Shown here piece by piece: positions 35,291 through 48,430 of a DNA stretch of 64,000 bases. The first letter of the stretch is position 1. Every line of letters begins with the position of its first letter. The translations under genes were made by a program, and so were the position numbers. Under the pieces are notes generated by a model. The model searched no databases. It had not been told where the DNA came from and was given only the letters and a program-made list of their open reading frames with translations. Origin of the DNA: Allolobophora icterica (lineage: Eukaryota; Annelida; Clitellata; Crassiclitellata; Lumbricidae); contig OY744605.1 of the NCBI GenBank assembly GCA_963556255.1, positions 85,759,021 through 85,823,020 on the forward strand. The letters are read 5' to 3'.

Positions 35291-36024
35291 GCATATCCTC
35301 TTATGCAAATAACTAAGTTATATCAGTCAGTGTATGCACTATAAATTGCACGTGCATGAACATAAAGGTGTATATATATTTACATGCATGCATACATACA
35401 TTATAGAAACACTTTTATATCTATGTATACACCTTTTCATATATACCTATGTATACACTTTTATACAGTATATACACTCGTGTATATGTATAGTATTGTA
35501 TACACTATATAGCATACACCTATATATATACACACCCTTATATATACACACACATATATACGTCATAAATGCTGAAATAAAAAGTGCATTGGGAAGATTA
35601 AAAAAGGAATAAAACTGATTTAAACAAGTTCAAAATTGGGGGACACAACCACGAGACGTCTGAGACACAGTGCACAAGTTGAGAGATGAAAGTTTTTCTG
35701 AAACAGCCTGTACTTGCGAGCTATGAATACTGCCCTATTATCATAAATAAATGCAATTAAACAAACGAAATGAAAATATGAAAGAATTATTATTATAATG
35801 CCTATCATTCACATTTATCAAAAGCAATAAGCTTATAAGATTTTATATATTTTTTCACGAAAGTTATAATCCTGCTTTATCCGACCTCATTTGCGGAATA
35901 ACTAAAATTTATTGTATGGTAAGTTTTAAATAATTTAAATAATAAACAAATTTATAACAAAGATCAGCAAATGATTAGCAGCACACAATTTCTTGCAAAA
36001 CTTAAAACTGTCTTATATGAACGT

Positions 36025-36110
36025 GCTGGTGTCGGGAGCGCCTCTGAGTAGTTCCCTTGAAGAGGCGCTATATATAAATCTTCGAATGAATGAATGAATG
36101 AATATATATT
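36025..36110 (+). mobile_element. 5'-truncated LINE 3' end with (GAAT)n tail
   Basis: Only the last part survives: gtgctggtgtcggga, the gcgcctctgagtag...gaggcgctatatataaat hairpin and (gaat)4. It is nearly identical to the 3' end at 19030-19110. Confidence 0.85.
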
Positions 36111-37877
36111 CAAGGTTGAAAAGTTTAAATACAATTCGAAGGCTGAGGAATCAAACAATTTTCTTAAAGGTTGAACTAAATAGTTTTAAACTCGAAATTA
36201 ATTACTGGAATAATTAAGACTTCTAGTAATTTCATCATTCAGATTTAGTAATTCAGCGAAGCAGCAAAACACAAGACATGAGACTGTTAACATGACCTGA
36301 AATGGTTTAGCATGATTTAACAGTCTCTAGGGTTAACGTTAACTCAAAAAAGCGACTTTATAACAGCTAGTTATATAGCACATTCCAAATGCTCTGCATT
36401 TCAAAATAATGGATGATTTATATAAAAGCTTCTTCAAATACTCGGAGTATACCTCGGAGTCAACTCGATGTAAATCGTAATGTAAATATGTGAGCTGTAC
36501 TGTGTAATGTAAATCTTTGAAAGCCATACTAGGTGGAAAACCTTCTTGTTTCCTTTCATTATTTTAATAAATTCTAAATTTTGCTGGCCCCAAAGAATAA
36601 GCAGAAGCAAGGCGTATTTCTAGCGATGGTCAATTTGATCATTATTGTTGTCAAAACCTTATTGTATACATATAAGCATTTTTATCAAATACCTTTGTGG
36701 ACCACACAAGAGCTATATATCTGACAAGACTACAGATATAATTGAAAATTTACACCACTTATAGATACTCCCTTAGTCCCAGATCCACCTTAATAGTTGT
36801 TTGAAAATGAAGCTTATCCAAATCAGTTAAAAATCACAGCTCCCGGCATTAGTTCAAAAATTAACTCTAAAATGAGCTACAGAATTATTTAGCGAGTATG
36901 ATCAAAAGCGTATGAAACAGACTACTAATGATCGCGTATGAAACCGGAATACGACTAGAAAGAAAAAGTTAAAAGCTTTGAGGGGATGAAAATTTCGAAC
37001 CGTTTCAAAACCCAGTCTCATTGATCATGCATTTGGCTCAGTGCAGGACGGAAAAAACACAACAGACTAAAAACAGACCGAACTGGGAATGTACGTAAGT
37101 AAGTAGAAAACGAACAGGTTAACAGACAGCACCTACAGATAAATCAACGTGTTATACAGATCGAAGCAGGATGCGCGTCTCAAAGATTGCTGTTGTGTTG
37201 CCGTCTGGTTTTCAATCGGGTTAATTTAAAAATAAAAGCGTGATTCTAAAACTCTAAGACGTTTTGAGCTAACATCTCTGCAATTTCGTCCAGGGATAAT
37301 AATGTGCTTTTTATGTCAGTGTTATGCCTGTCTGGGAATTCCGTTGTTAATCATCTCAATATTACCATTTTAGTTAGACTTCATTTTAAAAATGTCAGAA
37401 GAAATAAACTTAAATTTCTGGGTTAGTGTATATAGTAATAGTCAATGTATGATGTCTCGGTTGTGACAATAACAACAGCAACAACAACACAATGAATGTT
37501 TTGGTTGTTCTTTCTATGGTTGCTGTTGTAGCGGTTGTTACCGAGATGCAAATCAATTTACAAAATCAATGTTGCATTTTCACAGAACGGTGCTCAGACC
37601 TAGGATAACTGTGCACTAAGTTTAGTTTCAACGAGAAATGAAGCAGTGGTAAATGTGACTATGCTTGAGAAACCATCATACCATAGGAAAAGAAATTTTA
37701 AATGGGTATGATTTTGTGCCGGACTGGACAGGAATTGCTGAATAAATTGGACAAAAGGCCCTACTTAGACAGTTAAATTCTACACAACAGCCAAGGATTC
37801 TATATTAGCATAGAACTAATTTTTTAAAAATCCACATACACCTACTTGTTTTCAGAGTACAATGTGTCACCCGTTAA

Positions 37878-38397
37878 CAGTGATGGGCAATAGTTAACTA
37901 AAAAGTTGCTAACTTTTACTTTAACCAAATTTTTTTTAGTTACGGATGAAGTTTAACTAAAAAAAGTTTAATTAGAACTAAAACCATAGTTTAACTAAAA
38001 AATTTTAGTTGCAAACTAAAAAGTTTAACTAAAAAATCAGCAATATGCAACTAATTTTCCACAATGAACATTGAACACTGTCAACAAAAAACATTTTAAC
38101 ACTGCAAGGTTTTAGCATTAACAGCCTGTGTTTTCAAATTTATACACTACTTACTGTAATTGTGTGCTAGAACAGTACACATTGCATAGTTTGAAGGTGA
38201 AATTGTCATTGACGCTCTGCATTATTACAGTTCACTTAACCTCTGTTATTGTGAAAATGTTTGTCGTAAAAAGTTGGAAAAAGTTTAACTACTTTTTTAG
38301 TTTAGTTAACTAATCTCCAAAATCAGTTGCCAACTATTTTTTTAGTTGGAAAATAGTTTTAGTTTAACTAAAAAAAATAGTTTAGTGCCCATAACTG
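37878..38397. mobile_element. hAT-type MITE (520 bp)
   Basis: Ends CAGTGATGGGCAATAGTTAA and (inverted) CAGTTATGGGCACTA. The flanks CCCGTTAA (37870-37877) and CTCGTTAA (38398-38405) agree at 7 of 8 positions. The interior is built of 'agtttaactaaaaa' units in both orientations. Confidence 0.85.
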
Positions 38398-39480
38398 CTC
38401 GTTAACTTCAACTTCTAAGACTTTTCCAGGCAAGCCAACAAACAGGTTTTCCTCTTCTTCGGGGAATCTCAGACTTCTTGAGGATAGATCAGAAAACATC
38501 CCCATTTATGAATCTTATAAATTTCTTCCTATAACATAGTGATTTCCTTAATGTCACCTGTATCTCGATATGAAACATGTTAGTACATCTATTACCAGTT
38601 CCAAAGTCAAACCCAGGAATATTTCAATTTTGCTGGAGATCAAATAAATCCACAAAGTTGGATGTCATAAATTTCTGCTCATAATTCTTACTTTTTTAGG
38701 GTCACTTTTGTCTCAAAGTTACCTAACCTGTGTTTTAGTTTTGGAGGGGTTTGAGGTTCAACCCCCTTAGCTCTTCTTATAACCCTTCTCCTAGCTAACT
38801 GAAAAGATGTTGGGGTGAAGTTCAGGAAACTAAAATAACTCGTGATTTTTCAGTTGTTTCGTGTGCAAAATATTAACAACTTCAGCGTTCCTGTACTTCA
38901 GTAATGATTAATCTGTAAAATTTTCGACCCCCGTCTGTTTTTTGACAGCTAAAACACTGTTCAACCTGTTCGTATAATGGATCCCAAGAATATTTTCATT
39001 TAAGAATTTAAACATTTAAAACTGACGAGCAACGAACAGAAATCATGGCCACGTCGCCATCGTTAGCGAGAGTAAGAAAAGGGCTGGGGTTCAGAAGCAG
39101 CACAAAAGCACAACCGCGGTTAAACAAACACTCAACAGTCAAACAGGAATATGTAATTAAACAGACTCAATCAAACATGGAGCGTGTAACTTACGAGAGG
39201 TGTGGTGGTGTTACGTAACGGTTCGTCGAGAACTTGATGGGAAATGAACGCACTAACACCAGTGTCTTATTGTTAGTCTGGTAGCGTAGCAGCCGTGAAA
39301 GGATTAACAGAAGGCGTTTGACAGCGTTTGACGCAACGCGATCGTCACAGCACAAACACAGGTGAATCGATTAGGAAACAAAGAGGGGTTGTAGGGGTTG
39401 ATCTACTAATTAAGAGTCCAATTAACAATTAAGCTGGGAGCCTATCAATCACGGAACCAGCGATAGGTCGAGGTATATGA
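38398..39480. other. No feature recognised
   Basis: Non-repetitive, AT-rich sequence up to the assembly gap. 39000-39400 is slightly higher in GC but has no convincing exon. Confidence 0.4.
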
Positions 39481-39680
39481 NNNNNNNNNNNNNNNNNNNN
39501 NNNNNNNNNNNNNNNNNNNNNNNNNNNNNNNNNNNNNNNNNNNNNNNNNNNNNNNNNNNNNNNNNNNNNNNNNNNNNNNNNNNNNNNNNNNNNNNNNNNN
39601 NNNNNNNNNNNNNNNNNNNNNNNNNNNNNNNNNNNNNNNNNNNNNNNNNNNNNNNNNNNNNNNNNNNNNNNNNNNNNNNN
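39481..39680. other. Assembly gap of exactly 200 N
   Basis: 200 consecutive n. The round size suggests a placeholder, so true distance and even adjacency of the two sides are unknown. The right flank begins in a SINE-like sequence (ggcacgagtta). Confidence 0.99.
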
Positions 39681-42044
39681 TCTCATGCGAGGTAAAAGGC
39701 ACGAGTTAGGTTGGCAGTGTTCTGTTTAACGACGCTGTGTGACAAGGAAGATTGTTAGCCATTGTTAACGTAGGCTTCGGAGTAGTATTCCTACCGTAGC
39801 CGTTCAGTCAGTTTCAAACTTTAGCGACCACTTATACCTGCCACTGACATTCATGTCGACTTTACTTTATAACAAACATTATTCCTCGAAATCTAATCGT
39901 TAAACAAGAACTATCTATCAGAAAGTGTATTGGACGATAAGGTTGATTTCAACGGCCCTATAAGCCACAAGATGTGGTTGGATAAGTGACACTGAATCGC
40001 CATTTACTCTGATAGCTCTAGCCGCAAGTATGGATTAATGAGTAGGGCGGCACTAAACATCTTTCTGTTGGAACAGCATCGGTAAACAGAGTACTTACTA
40101 CCTACGTGTGCCTTGTAAAACTTAGTGGTTCGGGGTTCCCCTGAAACGGTTACTATAGCGGTCTTGAATAGTCCTTTTACACACGATTGATGTTTTGTTA
40201 TTGACACTTAATAGATACATATATAATTAATAATAAAACATGTATTTCGGTTTTAACAGATCATTTTCCCAGGTGTCTATGGGGTTGCACATGGAAGATA
40301 ATCAAAGGAAAACCAATGCATTTGATCAGGATCGTGTGTTTAGCGACATCTTGTGGTTGGAAATGACCGTTTACGTCCACTTCATACATTACAATTCGAA
40401 ACACCTATGCGATTATATCTAGGCAGTTTCTGTGTTAACGCCGCTCACTGAATATCGTCATGTGCATGGTTGTGATAAGGCCTCTTCAGGCCGCATTCAA
40501 GAAATTCCACTGCACGGAAACAGCTGTTCTGGTACATGTAGTGGCAGTCAAAAACTTGGAAAACGGAGGAGGGTGCCGCTAAACATCTTTGTTATGGCAG
40601 TGTAACTAGGCATCAAGTAAACAACCAGCCATCAATCTCGATACTGCTCTCACGAGTGAAATGACTTAATGTAAAATACTAGATCTTATAACATTTGAAC
40701 AGATCTTCAAGTTTAACGACATCGTGTGGCAACTATGGCTGTCTACGTCTACCTTACTTATCTCATCTGTTTCCCAACAAGTTTACAGAGCGTTTGGTTA
40801 GTAATGGATTCCAACAGTTAACTGGTTTCTTATATATTACAACAACACAAGGAAACAATTTCAAGGGAAGCACACGATAACGTTTTCCAATGGACACGAA
40901 TAAGTAAAATTGCTTTCATCAAACTTAGAGGTGTCTAAGCACAACTTTTGCTAAATTCATAATAAATAAGTATCATCAATAAATTCAGTCAGATTTGATT
41001 TAAGATCTGTACGTTGCATGTTTATTGAATTATTTATGAAGCGCCAGCTTTGACTCTAATGAACAATGAACAACTTAACACAGAAATGTATATCTATATA
41101 GTTCTGATTTTTCCAGGATTCCATGGTGGCTGTATGTTTTTTTCCTAGGTGCTATGCGTCCCTGTTTCAAGTCGAAGCCAGTTCATTGTATCTGGTCAAC
41201 GACGTCATATGTTCGTCAAAGCTCTGGATTTCGCCACAACGAATAAAAAGGAAAACTTCTAGGAGTCGAACCCAGCACACTGCACCTGTATCTTGTTAAT
41301 ATTTTATGGCCTCGTAGTAAATTTGTAGTCACTTACTCATTTAATCATCAAAATAATTTTGACTGTGTGAATAAAGTCTGATAGACGCACGCTTTATATT
41401 CAGGAATTATGTTTTAGCTAAAAACCAGGAAAAATATAAGAAAAAGACAAGATCGACTTCAACAAACCTGACAGCCACAAGATGTCGCTAGGCTGTGGGT
41501 AATGGCGCTACATTATTTAGACCTATTGCCACCGACGCCTGAAATTATATTATCATCCAATGGAACTCCATACGAATAACACATAGAGGGGGCTGTTATG
41601 ACATACAAACGGTGAGACCTGTTGTTAAGATTATTCTTTGCCATAAGACGTCCTTAAACCGTTTGAATCCATTGAACGGGAAGGTAGACATCAACAACTC
41701 TGGTAGCCATAAGATGTCGTTTGACCGTTGCAGTAATACTTTATTAAAACACCTCTAAATAAGGTTTAGCCGAAGCTATGTATTCAGCAATTGTATTTGA
41801 TTATTAATTATCATCCTATTAAAGCTGAAACTCCTACGGTTTGGCATCCATAGGTTGTCGTTAAACAATGGATCATAATAAAGGAAGCAAACGTAATGTA
41901 CGGGTAGGCCCTAGCTTTCGTTCGATGTTCTTCCACGAGCAGACCCATTAACACCTGGGAGTTGATCTGTTAAAACTGGATGATATGTATTATGAATTTG
42001 TATTTTATAAATGAATCTGTTGACTGTCATTGTCTCATAGCGAA

Positions 42045-42180
42045 GCATCAATCGATGGCGCTGAGTATTTTAATGACCTTGTTCAAGGTGACTAAGTAGC
42101 AGACGTCTCAGGCTAGGATTGAACCCACACACTTTTGAGTTACAAGGCACTAGTTAGACAGGCAGTGTATTTTTTAAATT
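42045..42180 (-). mobile_element. tRNA-derived SINE
   Basis: The minus strand has a tRNA-like head with GTGGGTTCAATCCTAGCC (B box) and the shared body ending cagcgccatcgattgatgct. Confidence 0.7.
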
Positions 42181-42455
42181 GTTGCGATTGGTTGGTTAGT
42201 GAGGTAAGGTGATGATCTATTAAAATATTTTAAACACAAGCCTAGACACTCAAGTAAGGAACTTGTGGAAAACCAGGAGGACAAATCGATAAAGTTTACT
42301 TGACCAAAGATATTCTACGGATTGTAGCAAGGGACGAATTCCAAAAGAACAAACTCAAGAAATTGCAATATCTAGATAATAAACCGGTCAGCACAAGCCT
42401 ACCTTTCTTCCTGACCAAATGGGTCTAACTATGGCCTGTTCCTGTTCATAAACGG

Positions 42456-44800
42456 GATACAAATTATTTTGTAAAGGGAGTGTTATATGGTCTTCTGGAA
42501 GACTAGACTAATTTAAATGAAAGAGTTCTTGCAATTGTTGCTCATCACATACATAGATCGGATAATCCTGAACACAGCAAGACAATCTTAGTGGCATACC
42601 CCAAGAGACAGTATTACGGTCGTTCAGTATGTATAAGGCAATTCAGTCAGTTTCAGACTATAACGATCATTTATAAATGTCATGGGCGTTGACGTCGATT
42701 TTGCCTTACCAAACTTTATTCACCCAAAATCTAATCTCGGTCGATGAATCTGCAATTTAGTGACATATTATGGCGGGGATAAATTTATTTTGAACATTTC
42801 CCACTCAGTGGCGTAACTTCATATTCTGGGCCCCCCTGCAAGATTTTCAAAATGGGCCCCCCTCCATACAGCCGATGACAATCTGATAGACAATTTTATG
42901 TTTCAAATTATCGACTCACTTTTGAGGCATACATTTTAATGATTTTAATTTATGATATTTTATTTTATTATTAATTTGTAATCTTATGCCACAATTAAAA
43001 ATTGTTTTCGATTTGCATTAAAATTGATTAAATGTTATAAATGAAATGTTACTGAATATTGTTTTATTCAATGTTACGAAATCATAAATCAAGAACAGTT
43101 TTGTATCTATCTGTAGTTCACTGACTTCACTGCCTCTGGTATCCTCCTGAGGCTCCTGCTCATTTTCTTCATTACGTACATTTGCAACAGATTGTGTTTC
43201 TTCCTTTTTAGTCTGTGCCGGTAACAAGAATGAGTCAATTTTACATCGTTTTTTAAGTTCGTTTTGTAAATCCTTCTTTTTCCGTCGTTTAGCTGCTCCA
43301 CTTAGAGGCTTGCTAGCCATCATTAGTACAATTTTTTATTTTTAAATCTTAAATTTTGTATTGTAAATTGTAATCCGATCTAATCTATTTAAACAAACTT
43401 TTTAAATAAATATCAACAACGATGGCCGACGGAAACTTGGCAATGAGACTAATGACGTCAGCATAAATCAAAGACGAAAAGTGAAACTAATTGAGTGAAT
43501 TAACTGCAAATTTCAGCGTCATCTGGCGATTATAGTTTGCCTTCGAGTCACTGTTCACTAGCTTAAATCAAAGCCTAGAAAAATATGCGCCGACCGCGCA
43601 TCAATAGTAATATTCCACATCATCTGCCTGCCTGCATGATTTATTGATTTTACAAGGCTAAGGAGTTTACAAGGAGTTTCGGTTTCCGGCTTTCTGCTGT
43701 GCATTTATTAATTAAAATAGTTCATTTTTTCAGGTTTGAAAATGGGCCCCTTTTACCTGGGCCCCCCCGCAGTTGCGGGCCCTGCGGGCCCATAGTTACG
43801 CTACTGTTCCCACTCTTCGTGAGGCATGATGCAGCTTATTTTGCTAACAAAAATCACAGATAACGACACTTTATGAAAACAAAGTCCGTTAACGTCGACA
43901 GAAATTATTTTGACTTAATAGAGCTGAAAGCGTGAATAAAAGATGGGTTTATTTATATCGTCACTTGAATTAGACTAAAAGGTGTTGGGACACAGATTGA
44001 TATTTAAGTAGGCCTATTAAAGCAACTCGTTTATAAATCGGTTGCAATTCTTTTCCAGTCCCTCATCCGCATAATTTACACGATTGGGAATGTTAGAACT
44101 ATGCTGTACTTAAGCTTTTGTCGTTTGAAGCAGCTGTGTGTCGGTTAGTGTTAAAATTGGAGCTCCATAAATCATGCATAAAGCGTTTAAATTAGGTAAT
44201 ATGTAGAGAAATCCAACCAATTTAATTCACGAGGTAGTTTAGACACCTTTAAGTCGGGTGACCAGATGATACATAGAGAGGCCTACTAAATCGCGGATAT
44301 TTGTAAAATAATGAGCTGTAATATGCCAAAACTAATTTCTGTCGACGTCAACGGTCATTGTTGCTATAAGATGTCGTTGAACCCTGGATCCATCCAGCGG
44401 AAATTTGATTATTTTATAAGGTGTATGGCCTGCATGATAATTTCCTGTCGATGTGAAATGGCCTCTGATGCCAAAAGAAACTTCGTTAAACTATTGGAAT
44501 CCAATCTTAATCAATCGGCCTCCATACTTGATTTGCTACTCATGATGTAAAGTAAGGTCGACGCCAACGCCTCTGTCATACCCATAAGAAATAAAAGCAG
44601 CCGAGAGGCAGCCGTGGAATGAAGTGTTAAATTTGAATTTTAGTGTATGGCACATTACGTTCTTGTAGTAAATGAATAAAAAGGAAACGTTTCAATCTTT
44701 CGATAATTTCTGTGACATTTTTAATGTCTGAAAAAGAAGATTTATGACACCTTAGCGTTGTGATTAATGATGTACAGATTGTACGGCATTCGGACAATAC
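42456..44800 (+). repeat. Long duplicated segment, copy 1
   Basis: Aligns by eye with 62045-64000 from 'ttttgtaaag(g/t)gagtgttatatgg' to 'gtacagattgtacggcattc', apart from a hAT insertion here (42806-43806) and a piggyBac-type insertion in the other copy. The stretch 44311-44550 differs only slightly from 63505-63744. Confidence 0.9.
42806..43806 (-). mobile_element. Truncated hAT transposon (1001 bp)
   Basis: Ends CAGTGGCGTAACT and (inverted) CAGTAGCGTAACT, with 8-bp duplication TTCCCACT at 42798-42805 and 43807-43814. The paralogous segment near 63055 has the site empty. A minus-strand frame at 43323-43018 begins MMASKPLSGAAKRRKKK and continues to KIDSFLLP, resembling the N-terminus of hAT/ZMYM-type transposases; the catalytic part is missing. 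Confidence 0.95.
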
Positions 44801-46000
44801 TAGCACACCCGAACTGCCTAGGCTTCACTCACAAGTATCTTAAAGATATACAGAAGACACGGTAGGAATCTGCGATGGATATTGAAACGAACATTGTATG
44901 GACGCTGTAAAATAAATAATTCTAAGAACACTTGGTTCTAGAATCTTGATTTAGCGACACCTTGTGGCTGCTTCGGCCGATTACGTCGATACCGGATAGC
45001 AAGAAGCATGACCCGACAGATCACGAATTAAACAAATTTCGGTATTCATAACCTTTAATGAACGTAATTAAAGGTGTTTAAGGATAACTACTGGTGCAGA
45101 AGAATTATTAGTGGAATGACCTCGAATTAGTTTTTTAATGATGCAGATGATTTTACGGGGATTAAGTTTCCAGCGTCGGAAGGTTTGTCTAGAAAGAGGC
45201 ATTTAAGAACGCTTTCTATAGATTCATGTGATAATTCGCAGTTACTTTTTCAACCAAAACGGTAACTTTTATAATTGATAGGCCTATGTGTTCAACCGCT
45301 AAAAAACAGGACCAAAACAACTCGATTGTGTACAGTTCTAGAGACTTGTATGCCATTAAACCAAATAATAAATATTATTATAAGAGATACCTGTCAGCTT
45401 GACTCTCTCTTAAAAAATCTGACCGAAATATTCCCCACAATCCCTATTGCGAAATCACAGTTTCACATTGCCTGAAAAGAACGATAAAAACTTTATATCC
45501 CGTATGCTTTATAAAGACATTTATTAACTAGTCATTGATACCTAATTGAGATCTGATTTAAACCGCACCTGCTGTCAATGTTTTTAAATACTGTGTAATC
45601 CTGTTGCGTTTGTGTCAACGGGAATTTTTGCAATAAACGAATATTGATTGAATGTTTGATTGATTCCCTTACTTTATATCTGCACAACAGACTACGACTA
45701 TAAACAGACTGCAAGAGGTAAGTTTTATCTGAAGTCGAAAGACAATCTCTGTGTGAGAGTTGCCATTATGAGGAGGTAGACAATTTTCCTCAGTCATCTA
45801 AAAATGATGAGAAAGTCTTATGAATGTATGGCTATTAAATGTCGAATTTCTGTTGACTCAAATATGATGGATTTATGTTAAAACCACTGTAATAAGGAAA
45901 TGGAACTGTACACCACTGGGATAGTGTCCGATGACTGCACCTAATATAGACACACCTAACAATGAAACGCGTTTGAAATTATTTATACTCTTTGGCTAAC
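44801..46000. other. Part of the repeat field; no gene
   Basis: Contains one minus-orientation core at about 44950. A segment near 45680-45790 (gactacgactataaacagac, cagtcatct) is repeated at 51830-51950. Confidence 0.5.
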
Positions 46001-46524
46001 AGTTAATAAAGGTGTCTGATGCACATTTTACAAATAATATACGGTAGTGTAGAAAGACAAAATGAGAACGAGAGACAGAATCGGGTGGATAGAGTCAAAC
46101 ACTCCAAAAACATATTGGTGGCTCTATTATCATGCGCTAAGATAATGTCTGCCATAAGAATCGTTAAACTGTTTGAGTCCATCAACATCAGCAACTGTGG
46201 TGTCGTTTGACTGTAAAAAATAATACTCTATCAAGACACCTCTAAATTATCTTAAAGCCAAGTTATATATTCAACCGTTGCTATTGTTCGTTGATTACTC
46301 ATAAACCAAGGTCAACGGCCATGGCACCCATAAGATGTCGTTAAAGAATGGATCACAATAATATAGGCAGCAAATGCAATGTGTGGGTAGCTTTCGTTCG
46401 ATATGTTCTTCCACGAACAACCCCATCCACACTCGGGAGTTGAAATATTAAAACCGAATAACATGTTTTATGAATTTTGCATTAAGGGCCTAATTATGGA
46501 TATACATATTGACTGCCAGTGTCT

Positions 46525-46655
46525 CATAACGAAGCATCAATCGATGGCGCTGAGCATTGACTGACATTGTTCAAGGTCACTGAGTAGTAAACTTCTCAGG
46601 CGAGGATCGAACCCGCACACTCACAGTTACAAGGCACGAGTTGGCTAGGCATTTT
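46525..46655 (-). mobile_element. tRNA-derived SINE
   Basis: Close relative of the copy at 42045-42180: B-box-like GGGTTCGATCCTCGCC and the body cagcgccatcgattgatgct on the minus strand. It sits at the equivalent place in the larger repeat, so the two may have been copied with it. Confidence 0.75.
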
Positions 46656-47400
46656 TTCTCCCAAATGTTGCAACTATTTCTATAATATGGCTTGATAATA
46701 TCATCTGATTGCTGTGTCAAATTGAAGAGTAGAATAAGAATCTCATGTTTTTGTTGTAAATATTATAAATTACCCACAATTGCTTGATTGTATTAATTAA
46801 TACTTATGTTAAAATTTGCTTGACCTGTTCTGTGATACGGTTTTGATTTATATATATAGTCGGTCAACTGCGTTTTAAAGGTGTCGTAATGGAGTCACAT
46901 TACTTAGCGTCTAGCAATATCCTTGGGTGTAGCGAGTGGTTGATTAGTCGCTGTTTAACGACGCTGTGTTAGAACGAAGATGACTAGCGTCGCCCTCCTC
47001 CTTTATCCAGGTTTCTAGCTGGCACCACCGAGTATAAGGCATAGATTTAGTGCGCCATCGGTTGAAGCTTTTGCATTAGACAAAGGCTCAATAGAAGTTT
47101 CTAATTAAATTTACAATTATAATTACAGTTACAAGCACTCTCTGTTTTGTTTGTAGATTGTAAAGTTAGTAGAGTACGTATTCATTTGTAATTAACCTTT
47201 GTTTGGAACCTTTAGGATGTTACCCGGTGGTGTCCGATCTATCGGTTGCGGCTTCGAGGTTTCAGAGCGACAACCCTGCTACGAACATTTTTCTCTGTCA
47301 CCGAGCAGCAGACGTTAGTAGAAAGTCCTGCGATGCACTGGCCTCCATGTCAAGGAACTTGGGATTCGTCCATTGCTGGATCAGGAGACGAATAGAAACG
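46656..47400. other. Repeat-field derivatives and unassigned sequence
   Basis: 46940-47040 is an inverted relative of 166-275. A short frame at 47203-47418 has no recognisable motif. Confidence 0.4.
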
Positions 47401-47424
47401 AGCGTCTTACCACCGTGATTATGG

Positions 47425-47600
47425 CTATGGTGACGGTTGTGGTGATGGGAGTAGTGGGTGGGGTGATGGAAGTGGCTGTGAAGATGATGGTGGTAGTGAT
47501 GGTGGCGGTAGTGGTGATGATAGTGTCGGTGATGATGTTGCTGTTGGTGGTGGTGGAGTTGGCGATGATGACTACCACGACGTTGATGGTGTAATACGTG
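47425..47600. repeat. (GGTGAT)-type low-complexity array
   Basis: Degenerate ggtgatg/ggtggtgg units, giving His-, Val- or Thr-rich artefact frames on either strand. Confidence 0.85.
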
Positions 47601-47929
47601 GAGATTAGGAGATGGTAATAGCAACGAAACTAGAACGACGGCGATCATTTCAGATTTTTCACGCTTTTCATCTATGAGACATGCTTGAGTCGAAATGTTG
47701 AGCGCTCTGTTTAGACACCTTTAAAACGATGTTACACAATGTTATATAAATTTAGGATAAGTTAGCAGAATTGTTAAAGCGCTGTATTTAGACACCTTTA
47801 AAACTTGGTTCACCAATAATATATAAAGGTGGCATTAAGTAGACGGATGATTAGTTTCATCAGAATTTGTATTGTCCAGTGGCTGTCGACTCTGTTCGAA
47901 ATGCAAAATGCGCTGAAAGAAGCGGGTAA

Positions 47930-48430
47930 GGAGATTGAAAGAAGGTCAAAGAGGAGGAGAAGGAGGTGAAGAGAGAGGAGGAATAGAAGATGAGGAGAAA
48001 TAGAAAGACTTAGTGCAGAAAAACGATGAACAGGAGAGGGAGAAGGACTAGCATAAGGATGAGATGGAGAAGTAGCAGAAGGAGGAGGTTGAGAAATTTG
48101 AGGAGAAGAAGGAGAAGAACCAGAAGGAGAAGAAGGAATAGGAGGAGAAGGAGAAAGAGAATGGAGGTGAAGAAAAAGAGGAGGAAAAGAAGGAGGAGGT
48201 GGAAAAGGAGAAGGAGGAGTAAGAGGATGGGAAGGAGAAGAGGAAAAGGGTATACGAGAAAGGAGGAGGTGAGGGGGATAAAAGGAGGTGAAGGAGGAAA
48301 AAGAGGAGGAGGAGAAGCTAGAGGATGAGTCAAAAGATGAGAAGGAGGAGGACTTGGAGCAAGAGCAGGATGGATAGGAGGAAGCGGAGGAGGAGAGGAG
48401 GAGGCGGACGAGGGAAAGAAGACACGTAGG
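47930..48430. repeat. About 500 bp of nearly pure purine (GGA/GAA) sequence
   Basis: The plus strand is almost entirely A and G in ggagaagga-type units. This yields Arg/Glu-rich frames on one strand and Leu/Phe-rich ones on the other; none is a gene. Confidence 0.93.

Larger units (their letters stand above)
35052..37877. other. Presumed intron of the FAPY-exon gene; no exon recognised
   Basis: AT-rich. Holds an AT/TATA array (35213-35287), TATACA-rich low complexity to 35560 and a LINE 3' end at 36025-36110. No other coding segment stands out. Confidence 0.4.

Noticed and set aside
44311..44550. 79-codon frame starting MSCNMPKLISVDVNG, conserved at 63505-63744
   Set aside because: The similarity follows from the large duplication; the frame overlaps the non-coding repeat core and has no recognisable domain. 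Differences between copies are not clearly synonymous.
47203..47418. 71-codon frame MEPLGCYPVVSDLS
   Set aside because: No similarity recognised and no supporting splice sites.
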